Part shown: positions 48,428 to 57,803 of the stretch, in pieces
How the letters are laid out: every line of letters begins with the position of its first letter
How positions within the stretch are numbered: the first letter of the stretch is position 1
NCBI GenBank assembly: GCA_015065585.1
Contig: SVQC01000004.1
Span: forward strand, 1 to 64,000
Source: Oscillospiraceae bacterium
Lineage (GTDB): Bacteria > Bacillota > Clostridia > Oscillospirales > Acutalibacteraceae
Direction of reading: 5' to 3'
DNA length: 64,000 bases
Notes under the pieces: model-generated
What the model was told of the DNA's origin: nothing
Databases searched by the model: none
What the model saw: the letters and a program-made list of their open reading frames with translations, nothing else
Translations under genes and position numbers: made by a program

Positions 48428-50110
48428 TTATTTCTTGAAAGAATCCTTAAGGGCTACGATTCGGTTAATAACAATATTGCCTTTAGTAGTGTCCTTATCA
48501 ATTGCAAAATAACCCTGACGCATAAACTGGAAACGACTGCCGATTTCGGCATTTTTTATGTCATTTCCAACCTTGCAGTTATTTATAACCTCGAGGGAAT
48601 TAGGGTTAAGGTTATCGGCAAAGGAGGAAACACCTTCTTCATCAGAAGGATTTTCAACATTAAAGAGCCTGTCGTAAAGACGAACGGTAGCATCGGTACA
48701 GTAATCGGCGCTAATCCAATGAAGAGTACCTTTAACCTTTCTGCCGTCGGGGGTTTCTCCGCCAAATGACTCGGGGTCATAGGTGCAGTGAACAACGGTA
48801 ATGTTGCCGTCCTTATCAGTTTCGTGAGAAGCGTATTTAATATAGTAAGCGCCTTTCAGACGAACTTCCTTTTCGGGACAAAGACGGAAATATTTTCCGG
48901 GAGGCTCAAGCATAAAGTCGTCCTGTTCGATATAAAGAGTTTTTGTGAAAGGAACGGTGTGTTTTGCAAGTTCAGGCTTGTTGGGGTTAACTTCAACCTC
49001 TATATTGTCAACCTTATCTTCGGGGTAGTTGTCTATAACTACCTTTAAAGGACGAAGGACAGCCATAGTGCGAGGAGCGTTAATATTAAGCTCGTCACGT
49101 ACGCATGATTCAAGCAAAGCGTAGTCGATAACGCTGTAAGCCTTTGATACGCCGATTTTTTCAACGAAAGCACGGATTGCACTTGCAGGGTAGCCACGTC
49201 TGCGCATACCACACAGGGTTGCCATTCTGGGGTCGTCCCAACCGTTGACAAGACCGTCATTTACAAGCTTTAAACATTTGCGTTTGCTGGTTAAGGTGTA
49301 GTTAACGTTCATTCTTGCAAATTCAATCTGTCTTGGAGGCATTTTAATATCAAGGGCGTTAAGGAACCAGTTATAAAGAGGACGATGGTTCTCAAACTCA
49401 AGAGAGCAAAGGGAATGGGTTACTCCTTCTTTGGCATCAGAAAGGGGATGGGCAAAGTCATACATGGGATAAACACACCACTTGTCTTTGGTGCGATGAT
49501 GATAAGCCTTCATAACACGGTAAATAATGGGGTCGCGCATATTAAGATTAGGGGACGCCATATCTATTTTTGCTCTGAGCACTAAAGTGCCTTCGTCAAA
49601 TTCGCCGGCAGTCATACGGGCAAAAAGGTCTTTGGTCTCTTCAATAGGTCTGTTCCTAAAGGGACTTTCTTTGCCCGGCTCGGTAAGGGTACCTCGGTAC
49701 TCTCTTATCTGTTCCGGGGTAAGTTCATCTACATAAGCAAGACCTTTGTCTATTAAAGCAAGAGCGCATTCGTAAATATAGTCGAAGTAATCGGAAGCGT
49801 AATAAACGTTGGCATAGTTAAAGCCTAACCATTTAATATCTTCCTCAATAGCATCAACATATTCGGTATCTTCTTTTGTTGGGTTAGTGTCGTCAAGGCG
49901 AAGATTGCAGATACCACCGTATTTTTCAGCGGTAGAAAAGTCAATGCATATAGCCTTGGCGTGACCTATATGAAGATAACCGTTAGGCTCTGGAGGAAAG
50001 CGGGTCTGCACTCTGTCATACACACCTTCTTCAAGGTCCTTATCTATAAAATCGTAAATAAAGTTTGACGGTTTCTCGACAACTTCGGGAATATTGTTTT
50101 CGTTTTCCAT
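48428..50110 (-). CDS. glnS: Glutamine--tRNA ligase
   Basis: A 560-residue class I synthetase: RFPPEPNGYLHIGHAKAICIDF (HIGH), LRLDDTNPTKEDTEYVDAIEEDIKWLGF, KAYHHRTKDKWCVYPMYDFAHPLSDA...THSLCSLEFENHRPLYNWFL, and a KMSKS-region VNYTLTSKRKCLKLVNDG. The C-terminal anticodon-binding barrel (about 345-560) is complete. It charges tRNA-Gln directly, so Gln-tRNA need not come only from the amidotransferase pathway. gltX lies 15 nt upstream. Confidence 0.97.
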   Translation of the reverse strand: MENENNIPEVVEKPSNFIYDFIDKDLEEGVYDRVQTRFPPEPNGYLHIGHAKAICIDFSTAEKYGGICNLRLDDTNPTKEDTEYVDAIEEDIKWLGFNYANVYYASDYFDYIYECALALIDKGLAYVDELTPEQIREYRGTLTEPGKESPFRNRPIEETKDLFARMTAGEFDEGTLVLRAKIDMASPNLNMRDPIIYRVMKAYHHRTKDKWCVYPMYDFAHPLSDAKEGVTHSLCSLEFENHRPLYNWFLNALDIKMPPRQIEFARMNVNYTLTSKRKCLKLVNDGLVNGWDDPRMATLCGMRRRGYPASAIRAFVEKIGVSKAYSVIDYALLESCVRDELNINAPRTMAVLRPLKVVIDNYPEDKVDNIEVEVNPNKPELAKHTVPFTKTLYIEQDDFMLEPPGKYFRLCPEKEVRLKGAYYIKYASHETDKDGNITVVHCTYDPESFGGETPDGRKVKGTLHWISADYCTDATVRLYDRLFNVENPSDEEGVSSFADNLNPNSLEVINNCKVGNDIKNAEIGSRFQFMRQGYFAIDKDTTKGNIVINRIVALKDSFKK

Positions 50111-50125
50111 TAGTATCTCTCCAAA

Positions 50126-51781
50126 TTAAGCAAAAGCAGAAATTGCTTTGTCTATTCTTTCCATACATTTATCTTTACCCATAACCTGCATAATACTGCA
50201 AAGGTCGGGGGTATTTCTTCTGCCGGTAACAGCTATACGTAAAACGGTAGATAAATCACCTGCATGGCCTTTGTATAGTTCGGGGTTTGCTTTATAAACC
50301 TTTGTTTCAGCCGCAAAGCCTAAAGCATCACATAAGCCTTTAATCTTATTAAACCATTCTTCCTTAGTGTCGGTTTCATCATAAATCTCTTTATAGGCTT
50401 TAAGAAAAGCTACGGCATCGGAAGAATTTAAGTTTTCGGGAAGGTTGTAATCGGGATTGAACAGAGGCTCAAAGAAGTAAGAAACGTAATCCTTGGCATC
50501 CTTCCATTTAGAAATATCCTTACGGGGCTTAGCACAATCACGGTCGATTGAAAATACAGCCTTTGTAAAGTCTAAGTCTTTAATTAAAAGGTCGTAAAAT
50601 CCGCCGTCATATTCCTTAGCCCAGGCAATAATTTTTTGGCTGACGGTTTCGCCCGACATTTTTGAAACCACATTTTTACTTACGTCAATAAGCTTGTTCT
50701 GGTCAAAAAGGGCACCTGAAACGCTCATTTTTTTAAGGTTAAACTTAAATTCGGTGTAGGGCTTATCGGGATTGGCACGTCTGAAATCTTCAAAATCGGA
50801 AGCGGCAATAGTCATAAGATATTCAACCACCGATAACGCGTCATAGCCTTCTTCAATAAAGAAGTGAACGGCGGCTTCGGGGTCTTTTCTTTTGGAAATC
50901 TTTCGTTTTGCGCCGTTTTCAAGCTTCATAATTGGGGAAACGTGGGCAAATTTAGGAACCTTAAAGCCTAAAATTCTGAATAGCTGAATGTGTTTCGGTA
51001 CCGAAGAAATCCATTCGTCGCCGCGCATAACATGAGTGGTGTGCATAAGATGGTCGTCAATAGCGTGGGCAAAATGGTAGGTGGGAATTCCATCGGATTT
51101 AAGAAGAACGAAATCTTCATCATTTTCGGGCATTTCGATTTTGCCCTTTATCATATCTTCAAAAACAACCTTGTTTTCTTCATTACCGGGAGATTTAAGA
51201 CGGATAACAAAGGGCATACCTTTATCTATGTTAGCTTTTGCCTCTTCAAAGGTAATATCTCTGTGAACGGCCCATTTGCCATGATAACCTGTTCTTATGT
51301 TATCTTTCTCCTGAAGCTCTCTTACCTTTTCCAGCTCCTCAGCAGTACAAAAACAAGGATAAGCGTAACCTTGACGGATAAGCTCTTTAACATAGGTCTG
51401 ATAAATTTCGGCGCGCTTACTTTGCTGATACGGGCCGTAATTACCTTTTTCTTCCTTGCCGCTTATGAATCCTTCGTCAATGGCGATATTAAAACGGCCG
51501 AGGCCGTCAATAATATTTTCAATGCCGCCCTCAACCTCACGCTTTTTATCTGTGTCTTCAATTCTTGTGAAGAATATACCGTCGCTTGAGGTAGCGGCGA
51601 TGCGGTTTACAAGGGAAGTAAAAAGAGTACCAATATGAAGGTATCCGGTAGGACTGGGTGCAACACGGGTAACCTTAGCTCCTTCTTTTAAATTTCTTTC
51701 GGGATAAAGGGCTTCGTAATATTCGGGCTTTTTATCAATTGAGGGAAGCAAAAGCTCCGCCATTTTTTCATTATTAGTCAT
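50126..51781 (-). CDS. gltX: Glutamate--tRNA ligase
   Basis: A 551-residue class I synthetase: [26 protein letters not shown] (HIGH), [58 protein letters not shown] and a KMSKS-like [13 protein letters not shown] (the usual KLSKR form). It attaches glutamate to tRNA-Glu; whether it also charges tRNA-Gln cannot be told. It is in tandem with glnS, and nrdR lies 17 nt upstream. Confidence 0.97.
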   Translation of the reverse strand: [551 protein letters not shown]

Positions 51782-51798
51782 AAATTGCCTCCGCGGGA

Positions 51799-52248
51799 TT
51801 ATTTAATAAGGGTAGAAAGCTCCTCCATAAAGGAAGAAATATCGTTAAAGCGGCGATATACCGAGGCAAAACGAACATAAGCAACCTCGTCAACCGATTT
51901 AAGCTTGTCCATAACCATAGCGCCGATATGTTCAGAGGTAACCTCTCTGTCGAGAGAGTTCTGAATAGAAAGCTCTATTTCATCAATAATTGTCTCAAGA
52001 GTGCCTAAAGTTACGGGACGCTTTTCACAAGCGCGAAGCAGACCGTTGAGAAGCTTTTCTCTCTTAAAGGGCTCGCGGGACTTGTCCTTTTTTATAACAA
52101 TAATGGGAAGACTTTCAACTATTTCGTAGGTTGTAAATCTTTTAGCACATTTAAGGCACTCGCGTCTTCTTCTGATTTTTTCGCCTTCATCGGTAGGACG
52201 GGAGTCGACAACCTTGCTTTCTTCAAAGCCGCAAAATGGACATTTCAT
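51799..52248 (-). CDS. nrdR: Transcriptional repressor NrdR
   Basis: A 149-residue protein with a zinc ribbon ([45 protein letters not shown]) followed by an ATP-cone (about 49-139). NrdR represses ribonucleotide reductase genes, with adenine nucleotides as signals. ATG 52248 has TAGGAG upstream; the open frame upstream to 52377 does not match any known extension. Confidence 0.97.
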   Translation of the reverse strand: MKCPFCGFEESKVVDSRPTDEGEKIRRRRECLKCAKRFTTYEIVESLPIIVIKKDKSREPFKREKLLNGLLRACEKRPVTLGTLETIIDEIELSIQNSLDREVTSEHIGAMVMDKLKSVDEVAYVRFASVYRRFNDISSFMEELSTLIK

Positions 52249-52282
52249 AACAATATCTCCTATCTTTGCACAATTATCTTTA

Positions 52283-52311
52283 AGTATACCACAATATATA
52301 GACGGTTGCAA
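52283..52311 (-). promoter_or_regulatory. Promoter for nrdR
   Basis: On the minus strand TTGCAA (52311-52306) and TATACT (52288-52283), 17 nt apart. Confidence 0.7.
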
Positions 52312-52336
52312 GTAGTATAAATAAAAAAATTCCCTA

Positions 52337-52365
52337 TTGAAAAGGGGAGAAAAGGCTGTTAAAAT
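52337..52365 (+). promoter_or_regulatory. Promoter for the cyclophilin gene
   Basis: TTGAAA (52337-52342) and TAAAAT (52360-52365), 17 nt apart, about 33 nt before the start. Confidence 0.6.
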
Positions 52366-52397
52366 AAGGGTAAACAAGTTATGAAAGGATGAAAAAT

Positions 52398-52991
52398 ATG
52401 CTTAAACAAATTTCGCCTGCCGAAAAAGGCGATACCATAGCGATTATGAGTACCACAATGGGCGATATAACCATAAAGCTTTTTGGTGATATTGTGCCTA
52501 AAACCGTTGAAAATTTTACTACTCATGCAAAAAACGGCTATTATGACGGAATTATTTTTCACAGAGTAATTAAGGACTTTATGATACAGGGCGGTGACCC
52601 TACCGGTACTGGTATGGGCGGCGAGAGTATTTGGGGAAGAAGCTTTGAGGATGAGTTTTCCAAAGAACTTCACAACTACCGCGGCGCACTGTGTATGGCT
52701 AATGCTGGTCCTAATACCAACGGCAGCCAGTTCTTTATTGTTCAGGCAAACACAGTTCCCACTAATATGCTTATGCAAATGAGAGAACTTCCAGATAACT
52801 TCCCGTCTGAGTGCGTAGAAGCTTATAAAGAACTTGGCGGAACTCCGTGGCTTGATTATCGCCACAGCGTTTTCGGACAGGTTATCGAAGGTATGGACGT
52901 TGTAGACGCTATTGCCAATGCTAAAACCGGCGCAGGTGATAAACCTGTAGAGGAGATTTCCATTAAAGGAATAAAAATTGAAACAGTATAA
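52398..52991 (+). CDS. Peptidylprolyl isomerase (cyclophilin type)
   Basis: A 197-residue cytoplasmic cyclophilin: [63 protein letters not shown], then FIVQAN, and [25 protein letters not shown] and QGGDPTGTG are the catalytic and binding motifs. It speeds cis-trans isomerisation of proline bonds. There is no signal peptide. I prefer ATG 52398, with AAAGGATG upstream, over ATG 52389, which overlaps the ribosome binding site. The insert around 135-155 is longer than in the smallest cyclophilins. Confidence 0.95.
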   Translation: MLKQISPAEKGDTIAIMSTTMGDITIKLFGDIVPKTVENFTTHAKNGYYDGIIFHRVIKDFMIQGGDPTGTGMGGESIWGRSFEDEFSKELHNYRGALCMANAGPNTNGSQFFIVQANTVPTNMLMQMRELPDNFPSECVEAYKELGGTPWLDYRHSVFGQVIEGMDVVDAIANAKTGAGDKPVEEISIKGIKIETV

Positions 52992-52992
52992 A

Positions 52993-53022
52993 AAAGTACC
53001 GACCTTGTGGTCGGTATTTTTT
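52993..53022. terminator. Bidirectional terminator between cyclophilin and rnpB
   Basis: TACCGACC pairs with GGTCGGTA around TTGT, with A- and T-runs either side. Confidence 0.92.
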
Positions 53023-53023
53023 T

Positions 53024-53355
53024 GCGAGTTTACCTGTAAGCCGAGTTCTGTCGTGGACGACTATCTATCTCGAAAGACTGTTGCCAATCTTCTCAAGCCG
53101 CTTTTCACGGCACATCGAGCAAATGTATTGCCGTAGTCAGCGTTGCTCCGGATAAGGTTTACAGGACCGTTATGTCTCCATAAGGTCGGTGAGCTCTTAC
53201 CTCGCCTTTCCACCCTTACCGAATAAATTCGGCGGTATATCTCTGTTGCACTATCTCTAAGGTCACCCTCGGCGGCCGTTAGCCGCTATCCTGCTCTGTG
53301 GGGCTCGGACTTTCCTCATACGAAAAAATCGTACGCAGCCGTCTGGTAAACTCGC
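53024..53355 (-). ncRNA. rnpB: RNase P RNA (type A-like)
   Basis: Read on the minus strand, the conserved core is complete. The 5' GAGGAAAGTCCGAGC occurs near 53320, AGGGTGACC and GGTAAGGGTGGAAAGGC in the middle, and ACAGAACTCGGCTTAC at the 3' end. The first and last 11 nt (GCGAGTTTACC and GGTAAACTCGC) form helix P1. The RNA cleaves the 5' leader from pre-tRNAs together with RnpA. Length is about 332 nt. Confidence 0.97.
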
Positions 53356-53361
53356 AATGGT

Positions 53362-53390
53362 ATATTATCACAAAAAGCACCAAGTGTCAA
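53362..53390 (-). promoter_or_regulatory. Promoter for rnpB
   Basis: On the minus strand TTGACA (53390-53385) and TAATAT (53367-53362), 17 nt apart, with the -10 box just before the 5' end of the RNA. Confidence 0.8.
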
Positions 53391-53459
53391 AGTCTTTTTT
53401 TTTGCATATAAAGTAATGTAGGGCTATAGCTTTAAATTAATTTGAGAGAGTGTGCTTTT

Positions 53460-54539
53460 ATGTTACTTAACAGTTTACCGAAATTTTTTCTTGCCGCAAA
53501 CTCTGCGGAGGGCTTTATTAACGGATTTTCGTCTGCTTTTGATAAAAACGACGGCTACAGCGTTTATCTTATAAAGGGAGGTCCCGGTACGGGTAAATCT
53601 TCCTTTATGAAAAGTGTGGCTGAATATTCGGCACTTAATGGATATTATACCGAAATAATACCCTGCAGCAGCGATATTTCTTCTCTTGACGGTGTTATAA
53701 TAAGGGATAAAAAAATTGTTATTTTAGATGCTACTGCACCTCATACTCTTGACCCGGTTTATCCCGCGGTGTGTGAACATATTCTTAATTTCGGCAAATT
53801 CTGGGATGCTGATAAAATCCGAAAACACAGTGGAGAAATAATCGAACTTACCGATAAAAACAAAGCACAGCATAAAAAGGTTTCGGGGTATCTTTCAGTT
53901 ATGGGAGCAGTGCTCAGGGGAAGTATGAGAATTCAGCTTCTTTCCACCGATATTGATAAGGTTTTTGATTATGCCGATAAGCTATGCAAAAGGTATTTAA
54001 AGGAAGATGGCAAAAACGGTAAGGAACAAGTCAGATACTTAAGCGCAGTAACAAATGACGGTTATGTTTTTTATGGAGATACCATAGATAAGCTTTGTGA
54101 GAACAAGGTTATTATTAAAGACGAAATCGGTACCGTTTCTAATATGCTTCTTATGGCAATACGCGACGTGCTTACTAAAAAGGGTTATGAAATAATTACA
54201 ATTAGAAACAATATTTTGCCCTCTGAAAAAATAGAACATATAATTGTTCCGCAAATTTCTCTTGCTTTTTGCACTAAAAACAGTTTTAATGGTATTGAAG
54301 ACGAAAACGTGAGAGTGATAAGTTCTACCCGCTTTACCGACAGAGAGGTATTGAAAAAAAGTAAGAATAAGCTTGTTTATCTTAGGCGAATGTATGACGC
54401 TCTTTTGCTTTCAGCTTCAAAAAATCTAAGTGAGGCAAAGTCTACTCACGATGAATTAGAGGCGTATTATATAAGCGCTATGAATTTTAACGAGCTTTCT
54501 GATTATACCGAAAAATTTATAAAGAAAATTTTAGGATAG
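53460..54539 (+). CDS. P-loop ATPase of the PRK06851 type, function unknown
   Basis: A 359-residue protein with a Walker A motif GGPGTGKSSFMK (around residues 41-52) and DKKIVILDATAPHTLDPVYPAV, consistent with a P-loop NTPase with two related halves. It has no membrane segment or DNA-binding motif that I recognise. Similar clostridial proteins are annotated PRK06851 and their role is not known. ATG 53460 is preferred over the upstream start at 53442, since GAGAGAG lies in between. A short-membrane-anchor protein gene follows after 8 nt. Confidence 0.8.
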   Translation: MLLNSLPKFFLAANSAEGFINGFSSAFDKNDGYSVYLIKGGPGTGKSSFMKSVAEYSALNGYYTEIIPCSSDISSLDGVIIRDKKIVILDATAPHTLDPVYPAVCEHILNFGKFWDADKIRKHSGEIIELTDKNKAQHKKVSGYLSVMGAVLRGSMRIQLLSTDIDKVFDYADKLCKRYLKEDGKNGKEQVRYLSAVTNDGYVFYGDTIDKLCENKVIIKDEIGTVSNMLLMAIRDVLTKKGYEIITIRNNILPSEKIEHIIVPQISLAFCTKNSFNGIEDENVRVISSTRFTDREVLKKSKNKLVYLRRMYDALLLSASKNLSEAKSTHDELEAYYISAMNFNELSDYTEKFIKKILG

Positions 54540-54547
54540 GAGTAAAA

Positions 54548-55066
54548 ATGGGAAGTAAAAAATATAAAATACTTATTGTTTCGGCTCTTTCTATGGCTGT
54601 AGTGTTCTGCACCTTGATTGCCGCCGCCATTGTATCGGAAAACTATAGAAAAGGCGGCAAAGAGGAATTTTTGCAAACTCAATATTCTTCTTTTCACGAA
54701 ATAGCTTCTGAAGCTGTTTCAAGTAGCAGCAGTTCACAGCAAGAAAGCTCTGACGACAATACAAGCAGTGAACCCATAGTGGCTGTGTATCCTGCAGGAA
54801 TATATAAGGATGAGAATAATTCGGTGACTATTTATTCCAGTGAAAACGGTTTCGTAGAAGGAAATGTCCTTTGCGGAGAAATAACTATGGAGTTTTCAGG
54901 TCAACAGGTTGACGGTGTACTTGTTGTGACTTCAAATGACAGCCATAATAACACTATTGAACTTAAGCTTACTTATGAAAACGGAAAAATCACGGCAGAC
55001 AGTAAGGTAGTTGCTCTTAGTGAAGAAAATGCAGAATATCTGAGCGTTTCGGGAATTTTTGAATAA
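54548..55066 (+). CDS. Single-pass membrane or secreted protein of unknown function
   Basis: A 172-residue protein with one hydrophobic segment near the N terminus (ILIVSALSMAVVFCTLIAAAIVS, residues 8-30). A Ser/Gln/Glu-rich linker (SSSSSQQESSDDNTSSEP) follows, and then a small beta-rich extracytoplasmic domain of about 95 residues (YPAGIYKDENNSVTIYSSENGFVEGNVLCGEITMEFSGQQVDGVLVV...). I do not recognise the domain. It follows the ATPase gene by 8 nt and is probably in its operon. Confidence 0.65.
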   Translation: MGSKKYKILIVSALSMAVVFCTLIAAAIVSENYRKGGKEEFLQTQYSSFHEIASEAVSSSSSSQQESSDDNTSSEPIVAVYPAGIYKDENNSVTIYSSENGFVEGNVLCGEITMEFSGQQVDGVLVVTSNDSHNNTIELKLTYENGKITADSKVVALSEENAEYLSVSGIFE

Positions 55067-55069
55067 TTA

Positions 55070-55100
55070 AAACGGCTATGTAGTTTAACATAGCCGTTTT
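55070..55100. terminator. Bidirectional terminator
   Basis: AACGGCTATGT pairs with ACATAGCCGTT around a short loop, followed by a T-run. It serves the plus-strand membrane protein and galT on the minus strand. Confidence 0.9.
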
Positions 55101-55105
55101 TTTTA

Positions 55106-56593
55106 TTATACTTGATTGATGAATTTTAAAAATGCTTTTCTGCCGACTTCTGTGTTTTTGTAAACACCTGCATCACTTAATACCTTTAAGAAAACAAGAC
55201 CAATTTCCTTTTCTATTATATCGTCAATATTCTCTTTAGTAATGGTATATTTATCGGTAATTTCTTTTGCCCAATCGGCATGTTTTGAAAGAACCTCGTC
55301 ATTATAAATATCCTGACCGTTTAAAAGAGCTTCTTTTAACAGGTTCATTTCTTCTTTAAGTCTTGAGGGCAATACTGCAAGACCCATAACCTCTATAAGA
55401 CCAATGTTTTCTTTCTTTATATGGTGAAGCTGACTGTGGGGATGATATACACCGAGAGGATGCTCGTCGGTGGTTATGTTGTTTCTAAGCACAAGGTCAA
55501 GCTCGAAATTTTCTTCGTTTTTACGGGCAATAGGAGTTATGGTGTTGTGGGGAGTATCGTCTGTTTTAGCAAAAATAAAGGCTTCATTGTCGGTATAATT
55601 TCTCCAACTGTTAAGAATTCTGTTGGCAAGATTAACCAATCTGTCGCTGTCCTTTGAACTTAGTCTAATAACCGACATAGGCCATTTAAGTATACCTGCA
55701 TTAACATCCTCAAAGCCCGTAAAACTGACAGGAATTTCGGTTTTAGCTTTAGCCATCGCAAAGGTGTAATTACCGCCTTGGAAATGGTCATGGCTAAGGA
55801 TTGAACCGCCGACAATGGGCAGGTCTGCATTAGAACCCACAAAATAGTGGGGGAAAAGTTTAACGAAATCAAATAGTTTTACAAAGGTGTCACGATTTAC
55901 CGACATAGGTGTATGTTCACTATTAAAAACAATACAATGCTCGTTATAGTATACATAAGGTGAGTATTGGAACATCCAATCGCTGTTGTTTATGGTAATG
56001 GGGATAATGCGGTGATTTTGACGGGCGGGGTGATTCACTCTGCCTGCATAACCTTCATTTTCCTTGCATAATTGACATTTTGGGTAAGCGCTTTGGGGAG
56101 CGTTTTTAGCAGCAGCAATAGCCTTGGGGTCCTTTTCGGGCTTGGAAAGATTTATTGTAATATCAAGGTCACCAAACTCGGTAGTAGTAACCCATTTTAC
56201 ATCTTTCTTAATACGGTAACGTCGGATATAATCGCTGTCACAGGAAAGGTTATAGTAATAATCGGTAGCTTTTTGTGGTGAAACTTTATAAAGCTCTTTA
56301 AAAGTATTTATAACTTCAGAGGGGCGGGGGAGAAGTATGCCCATAATTTTAGTGTCAAAAATGTCGCGGTAAACCCCGCTGTCTTCACATAGCCCTTCTT
56401 TAACGGCATAATCAAGAATATCTTTTAAAATATCCTCTAAATCACGGTCTTTAGAAAAGGAAACTTCACCATCAAAATCATCAAGATTTAAAGCCGAAAG
56501 AAGACTATTGGTAATAAAAATTTCATCCTCTTTTTGGAAAAAGTTTTTTGTTCTTCCATAATATATAAGTTCTTTTATCGCTTTGCTTATCAT
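55106..56593 (-). CDS. galT: UTP--galactose-1-phosphate uridylyltransferase (class II GalT)
   Basis: A 495-residue protein of the Gram-positive class II GalT family: NPARQNHRIIPI, EHCIVFNSEHTPM, ILSHDHFQGGNYTFAMAKA, and a C-terminal NHITPIARK-like NTITPIARKNEE, then YHPHSQLHHIKKENIGLIEVMGLAVLPSRLK. It transfers UMP from UDP-glucose to galactose-1-phosphate in the Leloir pathway. ATG 56593 has AGGTGAT upstream. The matching epimerase gene galE lies 46 kb away in this window; no galactokinase is visible. Confidence 0.95.
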   Translation of the reverse strand: MISKAIKELIYYGRTKNFFQKEDEIFITNSLLSALNLDDFDGEVSFSKDRDLEDILKDILDYAVKEGLCEDSGVYRDIFDTKIMGILLPRPSEVINTFKELYKVSPQKATDYYYNLSCDSDYIRRYRIKKDVKWVTTTEFGDLDITINLSKPEKDPKAIAAAKNAPQSAYPKCQLCKENEGYAGRVNHPARQNHRIIPITINNSDWMFQYSPYVYYNEHCIVFNSEHTPMSVNRDTFVKLFDFVKLFPHYFVGSNADLPIVGGSILSHDHFQGGNYTFAMAKAKTEIPVSFTGFEDVNAGILKWPMSVIRLSSKDSDRLVNLANRILNSWRNYTDNEAFIFAKTDDTPHNTITPIARKNEENFELDLVLRNNITTDEHPLGVYHPHSQLHHIKKENIGLIEVMGLAVLPSRLKEEMNLLKEALLNGQDIYNDEVLSKHADWAKEITDKYTITKENIDDIIEKEIGLVFLKVLSDAGVYKNTEVGRKAFLKFINQV

Positions 56594-56612
56594 AAATATC
56601 ACCTAAAACAAA

Positions 56613-56657
56613 AAGCAACCACGATAACCCCTAAAAAGATTAAGGGATTATGTGGGT
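56613..56657 (-). terminator. Terminator after the DUF896 gene
   Basis: On the minus strand AACCCACATAATCCCT pairs imperfectly with AGGGGTTATCGTGGTT, followed by GCTTTTTGTTTT. Confidence 0.8.
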
Positions 56658-56860
56658 TACTCTTTTTTTGAAACCTTCTTTTTAGTTCCGTCGGGATAAA
56701 GAATAGATGTGTTTTCAAGCTGAACTTCAAGACTTCTTTTAAAGGAGTCTATATATTCACGGCGAAGTACTGCCTGTTCAGCTTTTTCTTCTTCACTAAG
56801 CCCTTCCTCACGGCTTTTTTTTGCGAGAAAATTAATTCTGTCAATTTTTGCTTGTTCCAT
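56657..56860 (-). CDS. DUF896 (UPF0291, YnzC-like) protein
   Basis: A 67-residue helical protein: [58 protein letters not shown]. It matches the small YnzC family found across Firmicutes; the helical hairpin is its only domain. The function is unknown (an SOS-linked role has been proposed for the Bacillus relative YneA-YneB-YnzC operon). It overlaps recR by one base and is the last gene of dnaX-ybaB-recR. Confidence 0.93.
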   Translation of the reverse strand: MEQAKIDRINFLAKKSREEGLSEEEKAEQAVLRREYIDSFKRSLEVQLENTSILYPDGTKKKVSKKE

Positions 56861-57459
56861 TATATTTCGTTTCTCCCTTCAAGAGCGCGGGTAAGGGTTT
56901 TTTCATCGGCATATTCAAGGTCGCCGCCCACGGGGATTCCGTAAGCTAGACGGGTTACTTTAAGACCTAAGGGCTTTACCATTCTTGAAAGATAACTTGA
57001 GGTAGCCTCTCCCTCGACGGTCAGGTTGGTCGCCATTATAACCTCTTTGACAGTATTGTCGGAAAGCCTTGCCAATAGCTCTTTGATTTTCAGCTGTTCG
57101 GGTCCGATACCGTCAAGGGGGGAAAGGGCGCCGTGAAGCACGTGGTATTTACCGTTATATTCGCGGGTTTTTTCAAAAGCCAAAACATCTTTGGGGCTTT
57201 CAACCACACAAATAACAGAACCGTCACGCTGAGCGTCACTGCATACCGAACAAAGGTCAGTATCGGTAAGAGCTTGACAACAACTGCAAAAATGTATTTT
57301 TTCTCTTGCGTCCACAAGTGCTTTTGCAAAGTTTTCGGCTCTCTCAGGAGGTTGAGCCAAAATATGAAAAGCAAGACGCTGAGCAGTTTTTTTACCTATA
57401 CCCGGCAACTTTTCAAACTGCTTAATAAGCTCGTTAAGTGAAGATATACTATAAGCCAT
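56860..57459 (-). CDS. recR: Recombination protein RecR
   Basis: A 199-residue protein: helix-hairpin-helix [18 protein letters not shown] (residues 15-32), zinc finger [16 protein letters not shown] (57-72), and a Toprim domain with [17 protein letters not shown] and [18 protein letters not shown]. RecR acts with RecF/RecO in loading RecA at gaps. It is in the usual dnaX-ybaB-recR order. Confidence 0.98.
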   Translation of the reverse strand: MAYSISSLNELIKQFEKLPGIGKKTAQRLAFHILAQPPERAENFAKALVDAREKIHFCSCCQALTDTDLCSVCSDAQRDGSVICVVESPKDVLAFEKTREYNGKYHVLHGALSPLDGIGPEQLKIKELLARLSDNTVKEVIMATNLTVEGEATSSYLSRMVKPLGLKVTRLAYGIPVGGDLEYADEKTLTRALEGRNEI

Positions 57460-57461
57460 AA

Positions 57462-57803
57462 TTAAAACATTCCCGGAAAATTAAGTCCGCCGGTTATAGC
57501 TCCCATTTCTTCTTCGGCAGTCTTTGAAGCTTGGTCAATAGCTGCATTTACAGCAACGGTAACAAGGTCTTCAATCATTTCGGTATCATCAGGGTCAATA
57601 ATAGAGGGGTCGATGGTTAACTTCTTTATTTTGTGCTTACCGTCCACAATAACACTGACAGAAGAACCGCCGGCAGTACCCTCGTATTCTCTTTGTTCAA
57701 GGTCTGCCTGCAGAGTTGCCATATCCTCCTGCATCTTTTGAGCCTGCTTAATCATAGCGTTCATATTTGAAGGACCGCCGGAATTTGGGATTCTGACTTT
57801 CAT
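57462..57803 (-). CDS. YbaB/EbfC family nucleoid-associated protein
   Basis: A 113-residue protein with an N-terminal coiled coil, [58 protein letters not shown], and a C-terminal helix ([23 protein letters not shown]). YbaB dimers bind DNA without clear sequence preference. It overlaps the end of dnaX by one base. Confidence 0.96.
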   Translation of the reverse strand: MKVRIPNSGGPSNMNAMIKQAQKMQEDMATLQADLEQREYEGTAGGSSVSVIVDGKHKIKKLTIDPSIIDPDDTEMIEDLVTVAVNAAIDQASKTAEEEMGAITGGLNFPGMF

